Shown here: positions 1 to 12,045 of the stretch, one piece after another
How the letters are laid out: the number at the start of each line of letters is the position of its first letter
Position numbering within the stretch: position 1 is the first letter of the stretch
From: Phytophthora colocasiae
Lineage: Eukaryota; Oomycota; Peronosporomycetes; Peronosporales; Peronosporaceae
DNA: 64,000 nucleotides
Assembly: GCA_018806915.1 (NCBI GenBank)
Contig: JAGKQI010000081.1
Location: 992,001-1,056,000 of the forward strand
Reading direction: 5' to 3'
Translations under genes and position numbers: made by a program
Notes under the pieces: model-generated
Seen by the model: the letters and a program-made list of their open reading frames with translations, nothing else
What the model was told of the DNA's origin: nothing
Databases searched by the model: none

Positions 1-182
1 CAAATCGTCTTCATCCCGTTATTGTTCCTGTTGGCTCGTGCCTTCGTCCAGGGTCTGTCAACTTCGGAGATGGTTAGTCATGACAAGAAAAGTCAATAGA
101 GAACACCTAGCCAAATTAATGTTACAGTTCAACATTGAAGTCAATCATATTATTTGTTGTTTAAAATTGTTGGACAAATCCC

Positions 183-2331
183 ATGGAACCTGCCCCACTA
201 ACCGCGGTGACCTCGTATTCCAGTCCAAACCCACGTTCAGAGAACTCCCTCATGTCGTCTCAGCTGTCTCCCTCTTCCTGGACACTTTGATGGAGACTCC
301 TCTCCATGTAGCGAGTAAATTCGGATCGGTTGTTCTTTTGGATCGCATCTGGAGCTACAGTGATATGTACGACTCGAATGAAAATGAAGTTGTTGATACT
401 TCATGGACAATACGGAAATACCTTCGAACGGATCCTCACTACAGACAATACCAATTCAGAAAGTCAATGATGGAGGCAGCGCGTCAGAACGATGCGGAAA
501 TGGCTCGATGGCTTGTAGCCAAAATCCCTGAAGCTAAGGTAACGATAGAAGTGGTCACAAATGCTGCTTCTACCGGGTCTCTAGAGATTCTACAAGTCTT
601 TTATGACCGAAGTGCACGAGATCCGGGTCTTTATGTGCACTGGGGCAAATATTTATTGAAAAAAGCTGTGGGAAGTCGTAGCATTGAAGTTGTCGAGTGG
701 GTTTACACCCATTTCCCTTCCAGTCCATGGCAACAAAGTCGAGCGTTAGAAGCAGCAGTTTGTAGTGACAACATCACTATGGTAGAATGGTTACTAGATC
801 ATGGAGCAACGTGGCGGACTCAGAATCTTCCAACACGTCGACCTGCCCATTCTGTAGCGGAAAAATCGGGAAGCGTCGAGATGATGCAATTGCTGGACAA
901 GCATGGTCAACTTGAAGGTCTCCAGCGATTGGTGATTAAAGCTGCTGGGAAGGTATTTATCGATACTGTCCGTTGGCTACTTGATCGTGGAACGAAGGAC
1001 GGTGAGGGAAACTCGATTTGCGATTCACACTGCAGCAAGTAATGGGCACCTAACTCTAGCGAAGTATCTCCAGTCACGAACATGTATACCTGCAGACAGC
1101 GTATCAAGGAATTTTTTACAGGGAGATCAAGATCAAGAGCGACTTCGACAGTTTAAGGATAGCTACGGGTTGTGGCTAATAGCTGTGGTACCTAGCCAGG
1201 CAATGCTCGAAGCCTCGAAAAAGGGGTTTCTTGACGTTGTACAGTGGCTTTACACGGAGTTCGGGGATGACGATGCTTTGTTCACCCATGAGCGAGAATG
1301 GAGAGGTGATCGTGTTAATACACGCGTTATGGATGAAGCTGCCAAACATGGCCACTTGGATGTGCTCCAATACTTGCATGAAGTTCAATTGGCGATGAAA
1401 TCCAAGAAACGAAAACGAGATGACACCCACGCAAGAACTGCAAGCATCCCAGAGTATACTAGTGATGCAATGAGTGATGCTGCAACGAATGGCTACCTGG
1501 CGGTTATCCAGTGGCTTCACAATAACCGCAGTGAGTGTTGTTCCGGCGGGACAATGGTCGGTGCTGCAAGGAATGGCCATCTTGAGGTGGTAAAGTGGTT
1601 ATTTACCAATCTGCCAGGATTACGAAGACCCATACAATGGCACTACCTACGATGAGTTGATATCTGCAATGGGTCATGCGGCGGAAAATGGACATTTTGA
1701 GGTGGTCAAGTACCTACACTGGAAGCTTATGTGCTCGGAGAGCACACCGAGTCAAACTACTTTGCCTAGTGACTGGAAGTGGCGGACTTCAGAAGGTTTT
1801 GAGGTTACCGTGATGGATAGTGCGGCTAAAAGTGGAAATTTGGAGCTTGTCAAGTGGCTCCACTACAACACGACGGTCGGATGTACGACTGCTGCGATGG
1901 ATCAAGCGGCTCGACATGGACATTTGGATGTCCTCAAGTGGCTACACTTCAACACAACGGCAGATTGCACAACTGCTGCGATGGACCAAGCAGCTCAATA
2001 TGGTCATTTCCATATTCTCGAGTGGCTATACTTAAACCGAACCGAAGGTTGCACAGAGACGGCAACGAAGTACGCGGCTGCGAGAGGGGATCTGCGAATG
2101 CTACAGTGGCTACACTCACAATGGCCAACAGTTTGCTCTAGTGAAGCTCTCGATTCAGCAACATGGGGTGGGCATTTTGAGGTCGTGCTATTTCTCCACT
2201 CGCACTATACTGCTCAGTTAACTATTGGTCGGGGGATTGACATCGCCGGCGAAGACCTTCGCGCATGGGTCGAACACTCAAGCATCGTGTGCTATCGGGA
2301 CGGTCGATGTGAAGATCTCCATGAACGATAA
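183..2331 (+). pseudogene. Ankyrin-repeat protein, copy A (frameshifted)
   Basis: Ankyrin repeats are protein-binding scaffolds; the partner here is unknown. The C-terminal half shows tandem units of about 30 residues with the pattern AAxxGHLxVLKWLHxNTT (for example around 1890-2080), and weaker repeats cover the first half. I place the start at ATG 183 because the paralogues at 42,142 and 63,882 begin at the matching ATG with a similar N-terminus (MEPAPLTAV here, MEFAPLTAV and MEFPPLTAV there). Against those copies the frame breaks near 210 (one base short), near 1,001-1,012 (a deletion of about 20 bases) and near 1,616 (one extra base); beyond these it is open. No signal peptide or membrane segment is visible. 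It lies 117 bp tail-to-tail from the CRN-like gene at 2448-5078. Sequence upstream of the ATG differs from copies B and C. Single-base assembly errors could explain two of the three breaks. Confidence 0.8.
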
Positions 2332-2447
2332 CAAAAAACTAGTCGCAATAAGGGTCAAACTGGAAAACGTTTACTACGCGTTCTTCCAAAACAACGATTT
2401 CTTAACACACAGAGAGCATTAGCACGCTAGATCGCCTTACGTGAGTA

Positions 2448-5078
2448 CTACAGCATCCGGCTCCGATTTCTTTGGCCGTCTTGTTTACCTTCAAGAAGCC
2501 GTTTCTTCGATTTTCCTGCGCTCAGAATCGATTTCCGTTCAATTCCCGTAGCGTACGCAAGCGCTTGAGCTGCGGTTTTCTCCACTTCATTCCTTGGCAT
2601 CACTTCATACAGAGCCACTTTGGAAGTGCCTTTACGATCTTTCGCAAGATAATTCCGGTCATTCCGGACGACAAGAATGGTATCCCTCCGAGTTCCTACA
2701 ATACGTGCCAGCATTTCAGCCACTTCCTTGCTCAGAAAAGGATACGTTTCACAGCAGATCGAATAAAAACACAACGTAAACACTTTGCCGTTCTTTGTGG
2801 GATCATTCTCTTCACGTACATCAGCATCCAATGATGAGGCGTGACTGAACCGACTGCAATTTCTGTCATCTCGATCTCCACGAACATCCAGGTTCAAGCG
2901 GATTATATCGCTGTTGGCCAGGTTCATTTTAAAAGGCCCCTTTGTTGATACCTCACTGGCTTTTGAAGATCGGTCCTTAACTTGAATCAAAATAAACGAG
3001 ACTTTCTTCTCGTCTGTCACCACACCGGAGCTGCATTCTGGATGCTTTTGGAAAATTGGGATAATTAGCCCGGATCCATTCTGGTTGAGTGGTAAAATAC
3101 CTGCTGCTCGACGCCCCAGTAAGTACCAAAGTGTATCCTCGCTCAACTCCAGAGATAACTGCACAAAATGAGTGAATCCCACATACCAATTCTTCCACTT
3201 CGATCGACACTCGTCAAAAGCAAATCGTAGATCTTCAGCCTGATCCATTGTTTTCTTGAAATAAATTGGTATATCTCCAGTAATAAACTTTTCCAGGAAC
3301 GTATCCAAAGAAACAAATTGACCGATGCACTGGTAATCAGGTGATGCGTTACCCCCAAGCACACACTTGTCCATCGCCAGTAACATCAACATACGAGCCA
3401 TCATTGTTTCAATTCCGCCGGTGTCCAGGGTTTCATCTAAGATCAGTTTCTGGAAATGGGGTAGGATATACTTTGGAAGTCCAACATCCAGCTCATGCCA
3501 CACTTTTATTGCTCCTAAGGTGAGCACAGGGTCCGATGAGTATAAGCAGAGATACCCGTCCATCTCGAAATTGACATTCGCGAGGATGGCCATAAAGTCT
3601 GTGACGACTCGAGACGCCAGTGAGGTCTTGGGGTATGGATGGATGCCCAGACGGCAGAGCATAGAGGAAACACCGAACATGCTCTGCTCCTTGTAATCAA
3701 CTTCCTCCATACTCCACCCCAGCATCAGCTTTCTGGCTGCCAGATCAACTATTTCTTCCAGACGTGTGGAGCTCTTGCTGCTGCTGAAAATACTGTACCA
3801 CATCGGACGACCCATGCGAATCAATGCGTCAATAGTCTCCGTGTGATCCATCGTGGTCATGACACGCTTGTACACAGCGATTTGATCTTCCATGGATACT
3901 ACCGCCTCCGTCCCGCTGACTTCATCTCCAGTGTCTACCTTTTCCTCTTCCGCTTGTTCTTCGCCGTCCAAACGACTCATCCTCATGGTATCTCTGCAGT
4001 ATTTGTTCCAATGTGCATCCATCGTAAGGAGTAAGTACAAAAGGAGGAAACAACGCCAAATCGGTGTCATCACCACTCTTTTTTCTGGATATTAGGTTGA
4101 TCGCCCACGGTGGTAACATTTCTGAAGTCTTGGCATTTGTATCCACTAGAACTCCGATAATGCCGCCTCCTTCACCAATGTTCTTGTTCGCAAAAACGAG
4201 AGCACGCTGTAGTTTATTGTTGACTTTATCTCGAAGCACACCCTCGCTTCATCGATCACGAGCACCACTATTTTACCACCCGAAACCTTTTCGAAGCTTT
4301 CCAAATGCTCCCCATCAGGTGAAGCTGCACGTTTGCTTCCTGCTAACGTCTTTGCTACAACAGCATCAGCATTGGAATCGGTAAATAGATCCACCCATTG
4401 CTCCTGGACAGTACCCCAGTTCTCGACCGCATAGTAATAAATCGTTTTCAACCGTTCCGAGATGTCTGTATATCTCGAAAATCTCTTGAACAGCCATTTA
4501 CAAAGCAATGGAGTAGCCTCAGGATACCCCGTCGACGTTTCCTGGCGCATGCACGTGTACAAAACCTTCATGTTCGGGTCTTTGGCATCAAGTGCAAGCT
4601 CTCGAAGCATCCGAGTCTTGCCGAAGCCGGAGCTTTGTACAACGGTCACGCATGGAGCTTTGAACTTGCCAGGATGATATGCTTCGAAACATCGTCGAAG
4701 ATACTGCCCAAACTGGATGTGGGCATCTCCAATGTACTTGGTTTCCGTGAAGGCTTTCTGAAGCTTCTCCATTTCTTCTGGCGTCAGGACGATTAGAGTG
4801 CGTTGTTTGATCCTTATCTCCCTGATAAGAGCGGCAACTGTGTCAATTACAACGTCCTCCGCAATGTCAGCAGTCACTTCTGGAAATGTGTAGGCTTCTC
4901 TGATTCCTCTTTTAATGATGGCCTCGCTTATGAATCGTTCGCTTTGGAGATCATCTGAGTCCGTGATATATTCCCAATCCCTTACCTCGACGACTGGTAA
5001 AGACTCCGACACCTTGTCACCAAACTTCGTTCTTAACAAGGTAAAGACCTTTTCGTTCACACTTTCGGTCAACTTCAC
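2448..5078 (-). pseudogene. CRN-like P-loop NTPase / REase-fold protein G1 (frameshifted)
   Basis: The upstream ORF (4146-5078) holds a P-loop NTPase: a Walker A variant QSSGFGKTRM near residues 148-157 and Walker B VVLVIDEAR near 271-279. A second short frame (about 4,020-4,236) and a third ORF (2448-4076, 542 aa) continue the protein. The third ends in a segment with GRRAAGI and then FILIQVKDR, which fits the core of restriction-endonuclease-fold nucleases (an acidic residue followed by QxK). NTPase plus REase is an architecture known for Crinkler (CRN) effectors of oomycetes and fungi, many of which act in host nuclei. That assignment is family knowledge, not proven here. I see no N-terminal LFLAK-type header or HVLVxxP motif, so the 5' exon may be missing. 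Frame changes lie near 4,236 and 4,025. Of the five family members in the window, this one keeps the most of both domains. Confidence 0.65.
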
Positions 5079-5440
5079 CGGATCCAGTTGGGTTGGAGCT
5101 TGACTCTACACCAGCACAACAGGAGGATGAAAAACATATACTCATCCAAATTAGTAAGAGAAGAAGAAGATACAAGACCGACTACTATACCTGTCCTGGA
5201 GCTTCGACGTTCTTGGTCTGCATCGTGCTTTTTAATTACTGTTGTCGTCACTTATTCTCTGCTAACCAGTTAATCAATTTATTTCACTCCATTTCACAGA
5301 AAACCCAACGGATTGCGCCAAGGGTTTCTCCTTTCTGTGAGAAGACTGAAATGGACTTTTGATCTCAAAACCCTTGTTAGATAACCTTCTTGACTGTATC
5401 AAAAGTTCCATTTCAGTATTTGATACACGCGAGACCCCTA
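5079..5440. other. No gene seen; upstream of G1
   Basis: This stretch lies upstream of the CRN-like gene G1. I see no convincing coding region and no CRN header exon on the minus strand. A core promoter could lie here but no motif stands out. Confidence 0.4.
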
Positions 5441-5590
5441 TTAACCCTATCGCGAACATGGATGCATTCTGCTGCCAACGACAGCATTTGCAAAAGTGGG
5501 TGATGTTTGGACCCACTCGAAGGTAGCAAAATGCTACCATCGAGTCGAAGGGTCGCGTAAACTCTACCGTGTTTTGGTACATGCATATCT
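5441..5590 (+). mobile_element. End fragment of a PB1-type piggyBac element
   Basis: A TTAA (5441-5444) is followed by CCCTATCGCGAACA. This matches, allowing a few changes, the right end of PB1 read inward from 29,189 (CCCGTTCGCGAACA after TTAA 29190-29193). Further in, 5515-5560 shares GAAGGTAGCAAAA and TCGAAGGGTCG with 29,090-29,135 in inverted orientation. I find no matching second end, so this is a truncated end or a MITE relic. It lies about 360 bp upstream of the CRN-like gene G1. Confidence 0.55.
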
Positions 5591-6689
5591 TGTTTTGGCA
5601 CTATAATATCATCCAATTAGATGGCAGAGGAAAATGAAGGGGTAGGCGTATTTTATGTTTAAAGCGATCAATCCCTCCAGAATCTGTTGAAACTTACCAA
5701 TAAATGACTGATTCGGGGGATGCTCAGGTTGAAGTTAGCAGCGACACGAGATCTCTCAAAAGCCAGTCCTTGAAGTGTGTTCGCTCGTAGTACGACTATG
5801 TACTGAATTCATTCAATGCACCCCTGGTGGTCAATCTATAACAGGATTGCCTTCCTGACGAAAGCTGCTGGGTCCGTCACGACAAGCTGGAGCACCTTTT
5901 CGACATGGTCGACAGCGTTCAAGTCTCGACTTCAGAACGTGGCTCTAAATAAACATGATCACGACGCTGTTATGTCATGTGAAGGAGCTGAACAAAAGAT
6001 GAGAGAGACATGAGATGGCGGTCTGGGTCACTTTATGCAGTGCAGTTACCGCAGTATCGCGAGATTAATCCGAACCAATTCAATACCATTATGCTGTCAG
6101 TGCTGTCACTCAGGTGACAAGACGAAAGTTCACGTACATACATACATGTCAGTGCTGTCGTTGGATACATTGTTATTGTTAAATCTTAGTGAACTCAAGA
6201 TATTTGATCCAGTGCAAAAATACTATTTTTTGTTTGGTTTTGTTCGATTTAAAGATAGTGTCCGGCGGGTTGCTGGAGACGCCCCATGCTTCGTTGACAC
6301 CTCGACCCAAGGAGTTAATGACGTGTGCGCTCTATATGACGTACTTGCAGCAGCTAGGAAGCTGCTATGCTCGCGTAGACCGAGTCTTGAACGACTACAA
6401 CATGCAGAGTATACCAGTAACGACATACAACTCGATTCGGCGGCGCCAATACGACGGAGAAGTGGCTTTTTCTCCATCCGAACAAGGTAGCGCTATCCTA
6501 CAGCTTTGACCTATCATGCGAGGCCTTGTGGGTTGTCAATCACAAGCAGGAAGAGCCTGCATTCAGAGGCTACGAGATAGCACCAGACAGAAGACGTTTT
6601 CATCAAATCGCAAGTTCTTTGGTCGCTGAATGTCGGACAATTAGTGCAGAGAATTTTCTTTCGCTTCTACAAGCGAGAAGGATCGGCTG
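5591..6689. other. No recognised gene
   Basis: Short open frames on both strands have no domain I recognise. Composition is similar to the flanks. The direct repeats of 'acatacatac' type near 6,135-6,150 are too short to call. Confidence 0.3.
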
Positions 6690-8430
6690 ATTCTCGTCTG
6701 GAAAATATGAGGTGAAGGAGCTTTCAGTGGTCTGCATGCGGAGGAAACGGCATGGGTGATTTGCGACCAACACCAACAGGTCATGAAGAATCTAAGCGTC
6801 AACACAATTCGACTGTACTCGATCGATCCCAGTGTATCTTCGTGATAAATTCATGTGTGCTTGCTCGAATGCCGGTATCTACGTTCTTGTTGGTATTCCA
6901 GCTCCGTAAGTGTTCGACTTTAGGATAATATTGTGCTTGAAAAGTGTTTAACTGTGATGATCGTTGCTTTTCAGATGCGAGAATTGTTCCATCCTGGACT
7001 ATAAACCGCCCAAGTGCTACCCGGATGATCTTTTTCGACTCGAGGGCAAATGGTTTACAACGCATTTGCAGTGTACGATAACACTTTGGGTTTCAGTGTT
7101 GGCAATGAAAACAATTTGCAGGTGAAAAACGGAGCTGACGGCACCACAACTGCTCCGTGTGTCAAAGGCTTTTCTGCGAGATATGAGAAGTTACGCTGCG
7201 AGTTGTTCGGGATCAGTCCGCCAAGTTCCGATTGGACTGGATATCGCAGATATTCCACCTCGAGAGCAGTGGATCTCGTACTATGACTGTGCAGTGGACG
7301 ATGATGAGAACTCTAGAGCCGAGTGGATGGGATTTAACCCTTACGTTGAGTGCGATCCTGCTACTCACCTGGAATACTCGCAGTCTGCAGGCTTGAAGAA
7401 ACTCATGTCGGAGTACAAGGAAGTTGGTTACGCTCGTCCTTTGATGTTCGGAGAGTTTGGATGCAACAAGGGCAAGAATACTATTGAGGGTTACGAAAGC
7501 CAGCGTTCGTTCTACGACGTAAGTTAGAGTTTCTACTGTATTCTATCGGATAATTGACACGCTCTCTGTGTTCAGGCGAAGTGGATGAACGAAGAGAAGG
7601 ACATGACGGACGAAATTGTGGGTGGAAATGTTTTTGAGTTTTCCACTGAGGTGGCGAATTTGCTGGATAGTGCAGGTATTCTGTTGCAAGTATTGTAGTG
7701 AACAATGATTTCCTGTGCTAACAATATTCTCAATAAGCTCTAACGAAGACGGCGGATGCTGGCAAATATGGTGTTGGCTACTTCCCTGCCGGACGACTGT
7801 GACAATATCAAGATTGAGTGCGTGTTCACGCCATATCCAGAAGTTCGACAACCTCAAGAAAGCGTACTCGACTACCAAGAACTCAACTCTAGAGCACTCC
7901 AGCTACAGTCCATCGCGAGATGCGATCCTGAAGCTGTCCTAAGAACATGTCGATCGAGCTGCCACAACCCCCGAAGGTAAACTTACAAAACCATTATGAA
8001 ATTGCTGGTATGAAATTCATCTAACCAATTGTCACAATACTATCGTATGTAGTGCCTGTTTTGGAGTGCTCGGTGGCGCAACCAGTGTGCAAGGGCAAGA
8101 AAGCCAACGCGTAACGATCATGTTGCTTCAAAGACGAAGGTTGGAGACAAATTCGTCCAACTAACAGCGAAAGCAGCGCTGCTTCAGCCCTCAACTCTTC
8201 GGATAGCAGCACTTCAACTGCATCGACAGGCTCGACAGCGCTCCTTCCAGCTGAGGTTTGTGTACAACAAGTGCCTATGCAGTTCAACATTTCTTTCAAC
8301 ACGGATCCAACAGTCGCTAAATTTCACAACTTGCTGCAAGAATCTCTTGAACAAGACAAGAAGAACATGGTGACGTACTTTGATAAGTTGCTCCTTGACG
8401 ACGTTTTGACTGGGATTGAATGCTAACAAA
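6690..8430 (+). pseudogene. GH72-type 1,3-beta-glucanosyltransferase relic (Gas1/Gel/Phr family)
   Basis: Family GH72 enzymes cut and religate cell-wall beta-1,3-glucan and are usually GPI-anchored at the cell surface. Pieces in order: LSVNTIRLYSIDPSV with HxxCM-like context near 6,790-6,870; FSVGNEN near 7,092, carrying the Asn-Glu acid/base pair; [12 protein letters not shown] near 7,325; [10 protein letters not shown] near 7,445, carrying the nucleophile Glu; EFSTEVANLL near 7,640; then CDNIKIECVFTPYPE near 7,800. A Ser/Thr-rich tail (8,155-8,255) resembles a GPI-anchor linker. Likely introns are at about 6,907-6,975, 7,519-7,575 and 7,977-8,049 (GT...AG). Frame changes inside exons (near 7,050, 7,170, 7,260 and in 7,740-7,930) break the gene. 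The N-terminus and signal peptide are not visible. The catalytic residues survive, so decay is probably recent. Confidence 0.75.
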
Positions 8431-9856
8431 TAACACTTTATCGACAAAGATAAGAAGATCATGGTGACATTCGTTGGAAGTTGCTATCATAAAACCGAAG
8501 GAGTGCGAAAGATGTTTTCATTATCAGCTACATGAACTACACATGTGAGACCTACGCCATGTCTGGGTGGTATTTTGAAATCCCTGAGGTACTGTAACTT
8601 CATAGTAACGGAGTTGTTCTACTTCCAGTTATTGTCGAGGAAACAGTCCAATGAACGCCATACTCAGGAACTGAAAAGCCCACGCAATGAGATACGTATA
8701 AGCTACTTGCAGCCATACGGGGTCGGAATCTTGATGTAAGTTTTCGTCTGAAACCGAGAAGTACGAGTTAATCGCCTTGTTCGCTGTCGTTCCCAGTGGA
8801 ATTGCCATGTTTCGAAAAAGTGATCACCAATCCGTACGTAGTGCCCTCAATTCCACGTGGAGCGATCTCTACAATCGGAAACAGCTAAACCAGGGAAACG
8901 TAACGCAGTTGCTGCTGCTCTGTTTCGCGCCTTTATTGTATCTGGGAGCATCCGACATGCCGATTGCAGGACCGAATCAGCAGGAGTTATTTGTTGTTAT
9001 GACGGTCGGAACGATCGGATACTTCTAGTCGACTGTCGCAGCGGATGCTTGAAATTGCTCAGAGGATCCACTGACGACGAGAGGAGATACTCAGAAGTGT
9101 CCATTTACGCTGCGAGAATGACTGGGGCGATCATTATGGACTTATTCGTAGGTGGAACGTTGAACGGACCATCGTATGGAGGCAGCTTCTCTTGGTCGTT
9201 GGACTTGAACCAGGTACTATTGGTGCTAGCTAGTTTTGCTCCGTGATACCGCTACTGGGCTTCATTTTGCTGTTACACGTAGATCCAACGGCCCAGACTG
9301 TCCCAGTGTTCGCCTTCTCCAACGTGGCCAGTAATCGACAACACCAGCCATATACAGCGCCTTTCGACCCACCACTGGACGTTGGAGAGCGCTTTCCAGC
9401 TCATTTGAAGATTGATGCAGAGTCGAGCGATGTGGCAACTTCTCATGTTTGAGACTGATGGCGAGTTCCTGCTTGACAATGGACTCCGAATGCTGTTCCA
9501 GCTATTGAGGCGAACTGGGTAGGCGTAGATTCGTGGCCGAAGACAATCGCTCTTGCTATATGGCGTCTGGCGTTCATCGGAGGTTTGTTGATGACTCGAA
9601 ACCTTTTCTTGTGTGAATCCTGGGTGCATCTTGGTGCATCTGGATTGCATCTTTCTGGGGAACTGAGTTAATGTGATGACTGTAGCGTTCAACGTGTTGA
9701 GAACCCGGAGCTTCTGGTTATACATGCAAGTGTTTGCAGCTCATTATGTCATCACCATGTCATCGGAGTACTCACTACAGAACACTATCTTTACGAGCTC
9801 CACTTGTATCACCAAAGACTGCATCCGACTCGACGAAGTGCGAAAGACGTATCTAC
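8431..9856. other. Unassigned, possibly a second degraded gene
   Basis: Open stretches on the plus strand (for example 8,857-9,246 and 9,243-9,452) have no domain I can name. A GT...AG stretch at about 8,738-8,797 looks like a short intron. The segment could be remains of a host gene or a transposon; I cannot choose. Confidence 0.25.
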
Positions 9857-10040
9857 TTACCAGCAGGTATTTCTTCTCTTTCTCCACTCACCCACCATTT
9901 AACCATTGTCCAACGCACCGCACTTCTTCTTTCAACTTCCTCACCTACTTGCCAGCAGATATTTCTTCTCTTTCTCCACTCACCCACCATGTAATCATTG
10001 TCCAATGCTGTTAACGGTTCGGTTCTTCTTTCAACTTCCT
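9857..10040. repeat. Tandem duplication, 92-bp period
   Basis: The block beginning CCAGCAGGTATTTCTTC at 9860 recurs at 9952 (CCAGCAGATATTTCTTC), followed by the same TCTTTCTCCACTCACCCACC and later CTTCTTTCAACTTCCTCAC. The two copies differ at a handful of sites. No coding meaning is seen. Confidence 0.8.
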
Positions 10041-10044
10041 CACT

Positions 10045-10190
10045 TCAAAACCTGCGTGGTCGGACGCAGCCCAATGTTGCTGACCCCAAGGCCTTCAGCT
10101 TCGGGGCTCACATGCGCCCTCCGCAACGTTTCGGGGTCAGTGAAGCGGCTGCGGGATGGCAATGTAAAGCATGGTAATGTCAATGTGGGT
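10045..10190 (+). repeat. Diverged end of the R repeat family
   Basis: This stretch aligns with 20,497-20,610 (end of R copy 3) through shared blocks: GCCCAATGT, TTCAGCTTCGGGGCTC versus CTCAGCTTAGGGGCTC, ATGCGCCC, and GTGAAGCGGCTGCGGGA versus GTGAAGTGGCTACGGGA. Divergence is clearly greater than among R copies 1-4, so it is an older member. Confidence 0.6.
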
Positions 10191-10202
10191 ATAGTTTACA
10201 GG

Positions 10203-11393
10203 ATGAAAAAACCACAACGGCAAAAATCAAGCACTATCCAGTCTCGACATTCGTTCTTGAATATCCGAAGCAATACAAATCCGGCCATAGACCTCGTGAA
10301 CACGGCGGGACTGGAGTCAGAAGAAACCACCGAAGAGCAGAAGATTGCAAGCTGTGGTCTTTCAATCGACGTAGTTCGTAGTACTGGACGGATTGATGCA
10401 GTTGAAGACGATGATGCACCTTTCACCCCCGCCGGCGTTTACAGGTGGACGAGGCCGACAGTGAGTCAGAAGATAGTGAGCCCGATACATGCCGTAGAAC
10501 TCCACAAGCAAAGCCAAACCCACTTCCAAAGCCACCGCGCTTCCACCCAGTTACGAAGGCTCAAAACATTGCGAAGGCTGGTGTCGTTTGGGACCTCAAT
10601 AAGGCTTGGGAGGTTTATGCTATACTCGACCGGACTAACTACGGTAGGCCTAACGAAGCTTATCTAGTTCAGTGGTGTGATGATAGACATCGATATTGTG
10701 CAAACATGGGTTTGGGCCAGATCGTTGTTGGAAGACGGCTTTGGAAAGGAAATGCTAAGGATCGACAAGTGGAAAGACCACTTCGCGGAGTTGACTTATA
10801 CTCAGTTTAACCAGCGTTTCCCTTCAACGTACACAGCTTCGGAAGACAATCAGTGTTTCTTCCGTGCAATTCGAATTGCATGTCACGTGAAAGGTGAGCT
10901 GGATCTTGTCACTTTGGAGCAAATAAAAACGTTTCAAGACCATAATGATGATGGGGACAATGGTAAAGAAGGCATTTCAAGTGAGGGTATAAAGAAGTTT
11001 TTGGAGTTCTTACGGAAAAATCGGGCCTCGTTAGCGTGCAATGTTTTCAGACAAAACAAAGTCAAGCACTCACTCAATAGCATCGAAGATGTCGCCAAGT
11101 ATCCGCTTCTCCCTGGTGTCTACGTGGTAGGTGCTACATGCAGGAAAGGACTGAAACATTGCTTTGTGTTGCAAGTGGGCAAAGCCACTGAGGAGCGGCG
11201 CATCTTTGATCGATGGTACGAAGGCGGAGAAGATGATGAGTTTTACGAAGAACCACTATCCAACTTGGTGTGGCTACGGCGTTGCAACTTCATCCGTCGT
11301 GTGGAACGCGTAACCAAGCGTCCCGCGCAAAGGTCCAAGAAAAAGGAACTTGACACGAGCAATGGCAGTAGCGTATTGAAGCGCGCAGAGTGA
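10203..11393 (+). pseudogene. Chromodomain plus OTU-like cysteine-peptidase-like protein (frameshifted)
   Basis: Three reading frames follow one another. The first (from ATG 10203) is acidic with no named domain. A TTTACAG/GTGG site at 10,437-10,445 looks like a splice acceptor leading into the second (10,445-10,690), which has a chromodomain-like core: WEVYAILDRTNYG followed by EAYLVQW. The third (about 10,690-11,393) continues with TWVWARSLLEDGF, then SEDNQCFFRAIRIAC and later LKHCFVLQVG. The D-x-x-C block followed about 110 residues later by a His resembles the catalytic Cys/His arrangement of OTU-type peptidases. A one-base frame change lies near 10,680. The C-terminus is basic and Lys-rich. 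Chromodomains occur at the ends of Gypsy-type integrases, so this may be the tail of a retroelement polyprotein rather than a host gene. The OTU assignment is tentative. Confidence 0.5.
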
Positions 11394-11479
11394 TCGTAGG
11401 TAGCAAACGATTTAGTAGTGCATTCCGTCATATCCTCTGGACAAAAAAGACCACCACCATGTCATCGTTGAACTACGAG

Positions 11480-12045
11480 ATAAATCGTCTAGATCAAATT
11501 CGTGCCCGGTTTTCTCTCGCTGTTTTCTGGCAAAGGAAACCTACGATTAGTTTCAACCTTGTACAAGCTCAAAGAACCTCTGATAGTTGCGGAGAGAAAG
11601 CTGCGGAAAGAAAAGTCTTGTGCGGCCAGGTCCCTGGATCGTTGTTTCGGAAGTATTGGCGAACAGAGCTGAAGTGCACCCATTATTAGTGCTGTGTTTA
11701 CATTGTATACTTAATTCAAGACTATTGGTCCAGAAGCAATCATTTGTTTTTATTTTGTCGTGGCACAATTATTATCCCACTAAAATGTATACTGACAAAA
11801 TTTATAGTGGGTTGACTGGGAAATAGTTGGCCATCATTGATGTGTTTGTTTAGATGTCAAGTGGGTCAAGTTTGCTCCAGTATCAAGATTTTCGTCATCT
11901 CACCTACAAGTTACGCCATCTAGCGGCCACCATTACGGATGCTTTTCATCATCAATGTAGTCGTGCACAGTACTTCTGGTTATATCCAGTATAAAATGGT
12001 AAGAAGAATCAGAAGTATCACAATGTTTTAGCCACCTTAGTGACA
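11480..12045 (+). mobile_element. Internally deleted PB1 copy: transposase C-terminus and 3' flank
   Basis: This is an inverted copy of 25,210-25,735 plus a short piece from 26,290. The frame reads RLDQIRARFSLA and then jumps to FWQRKPTISFN; in PB1 these lie about 550 bp apart (26,293 and 25,735). The two edges share only a few bases (CTG/GTTG), which fits a microhomology-mediated deletion. The last part (11,690-12,045) is the non-coding 3' region of PB1, nearly identical to 25,210-25,560. It abuts R copy 1 exactly as PB1 abuts R copy 4. Confidence 0.75.

Noticed and set aside
8857..9452. Possible transporter or membrane protein
   Set aside because: Hydrophobic stretches are short and switch frame repeatedly; no family signature is visible.
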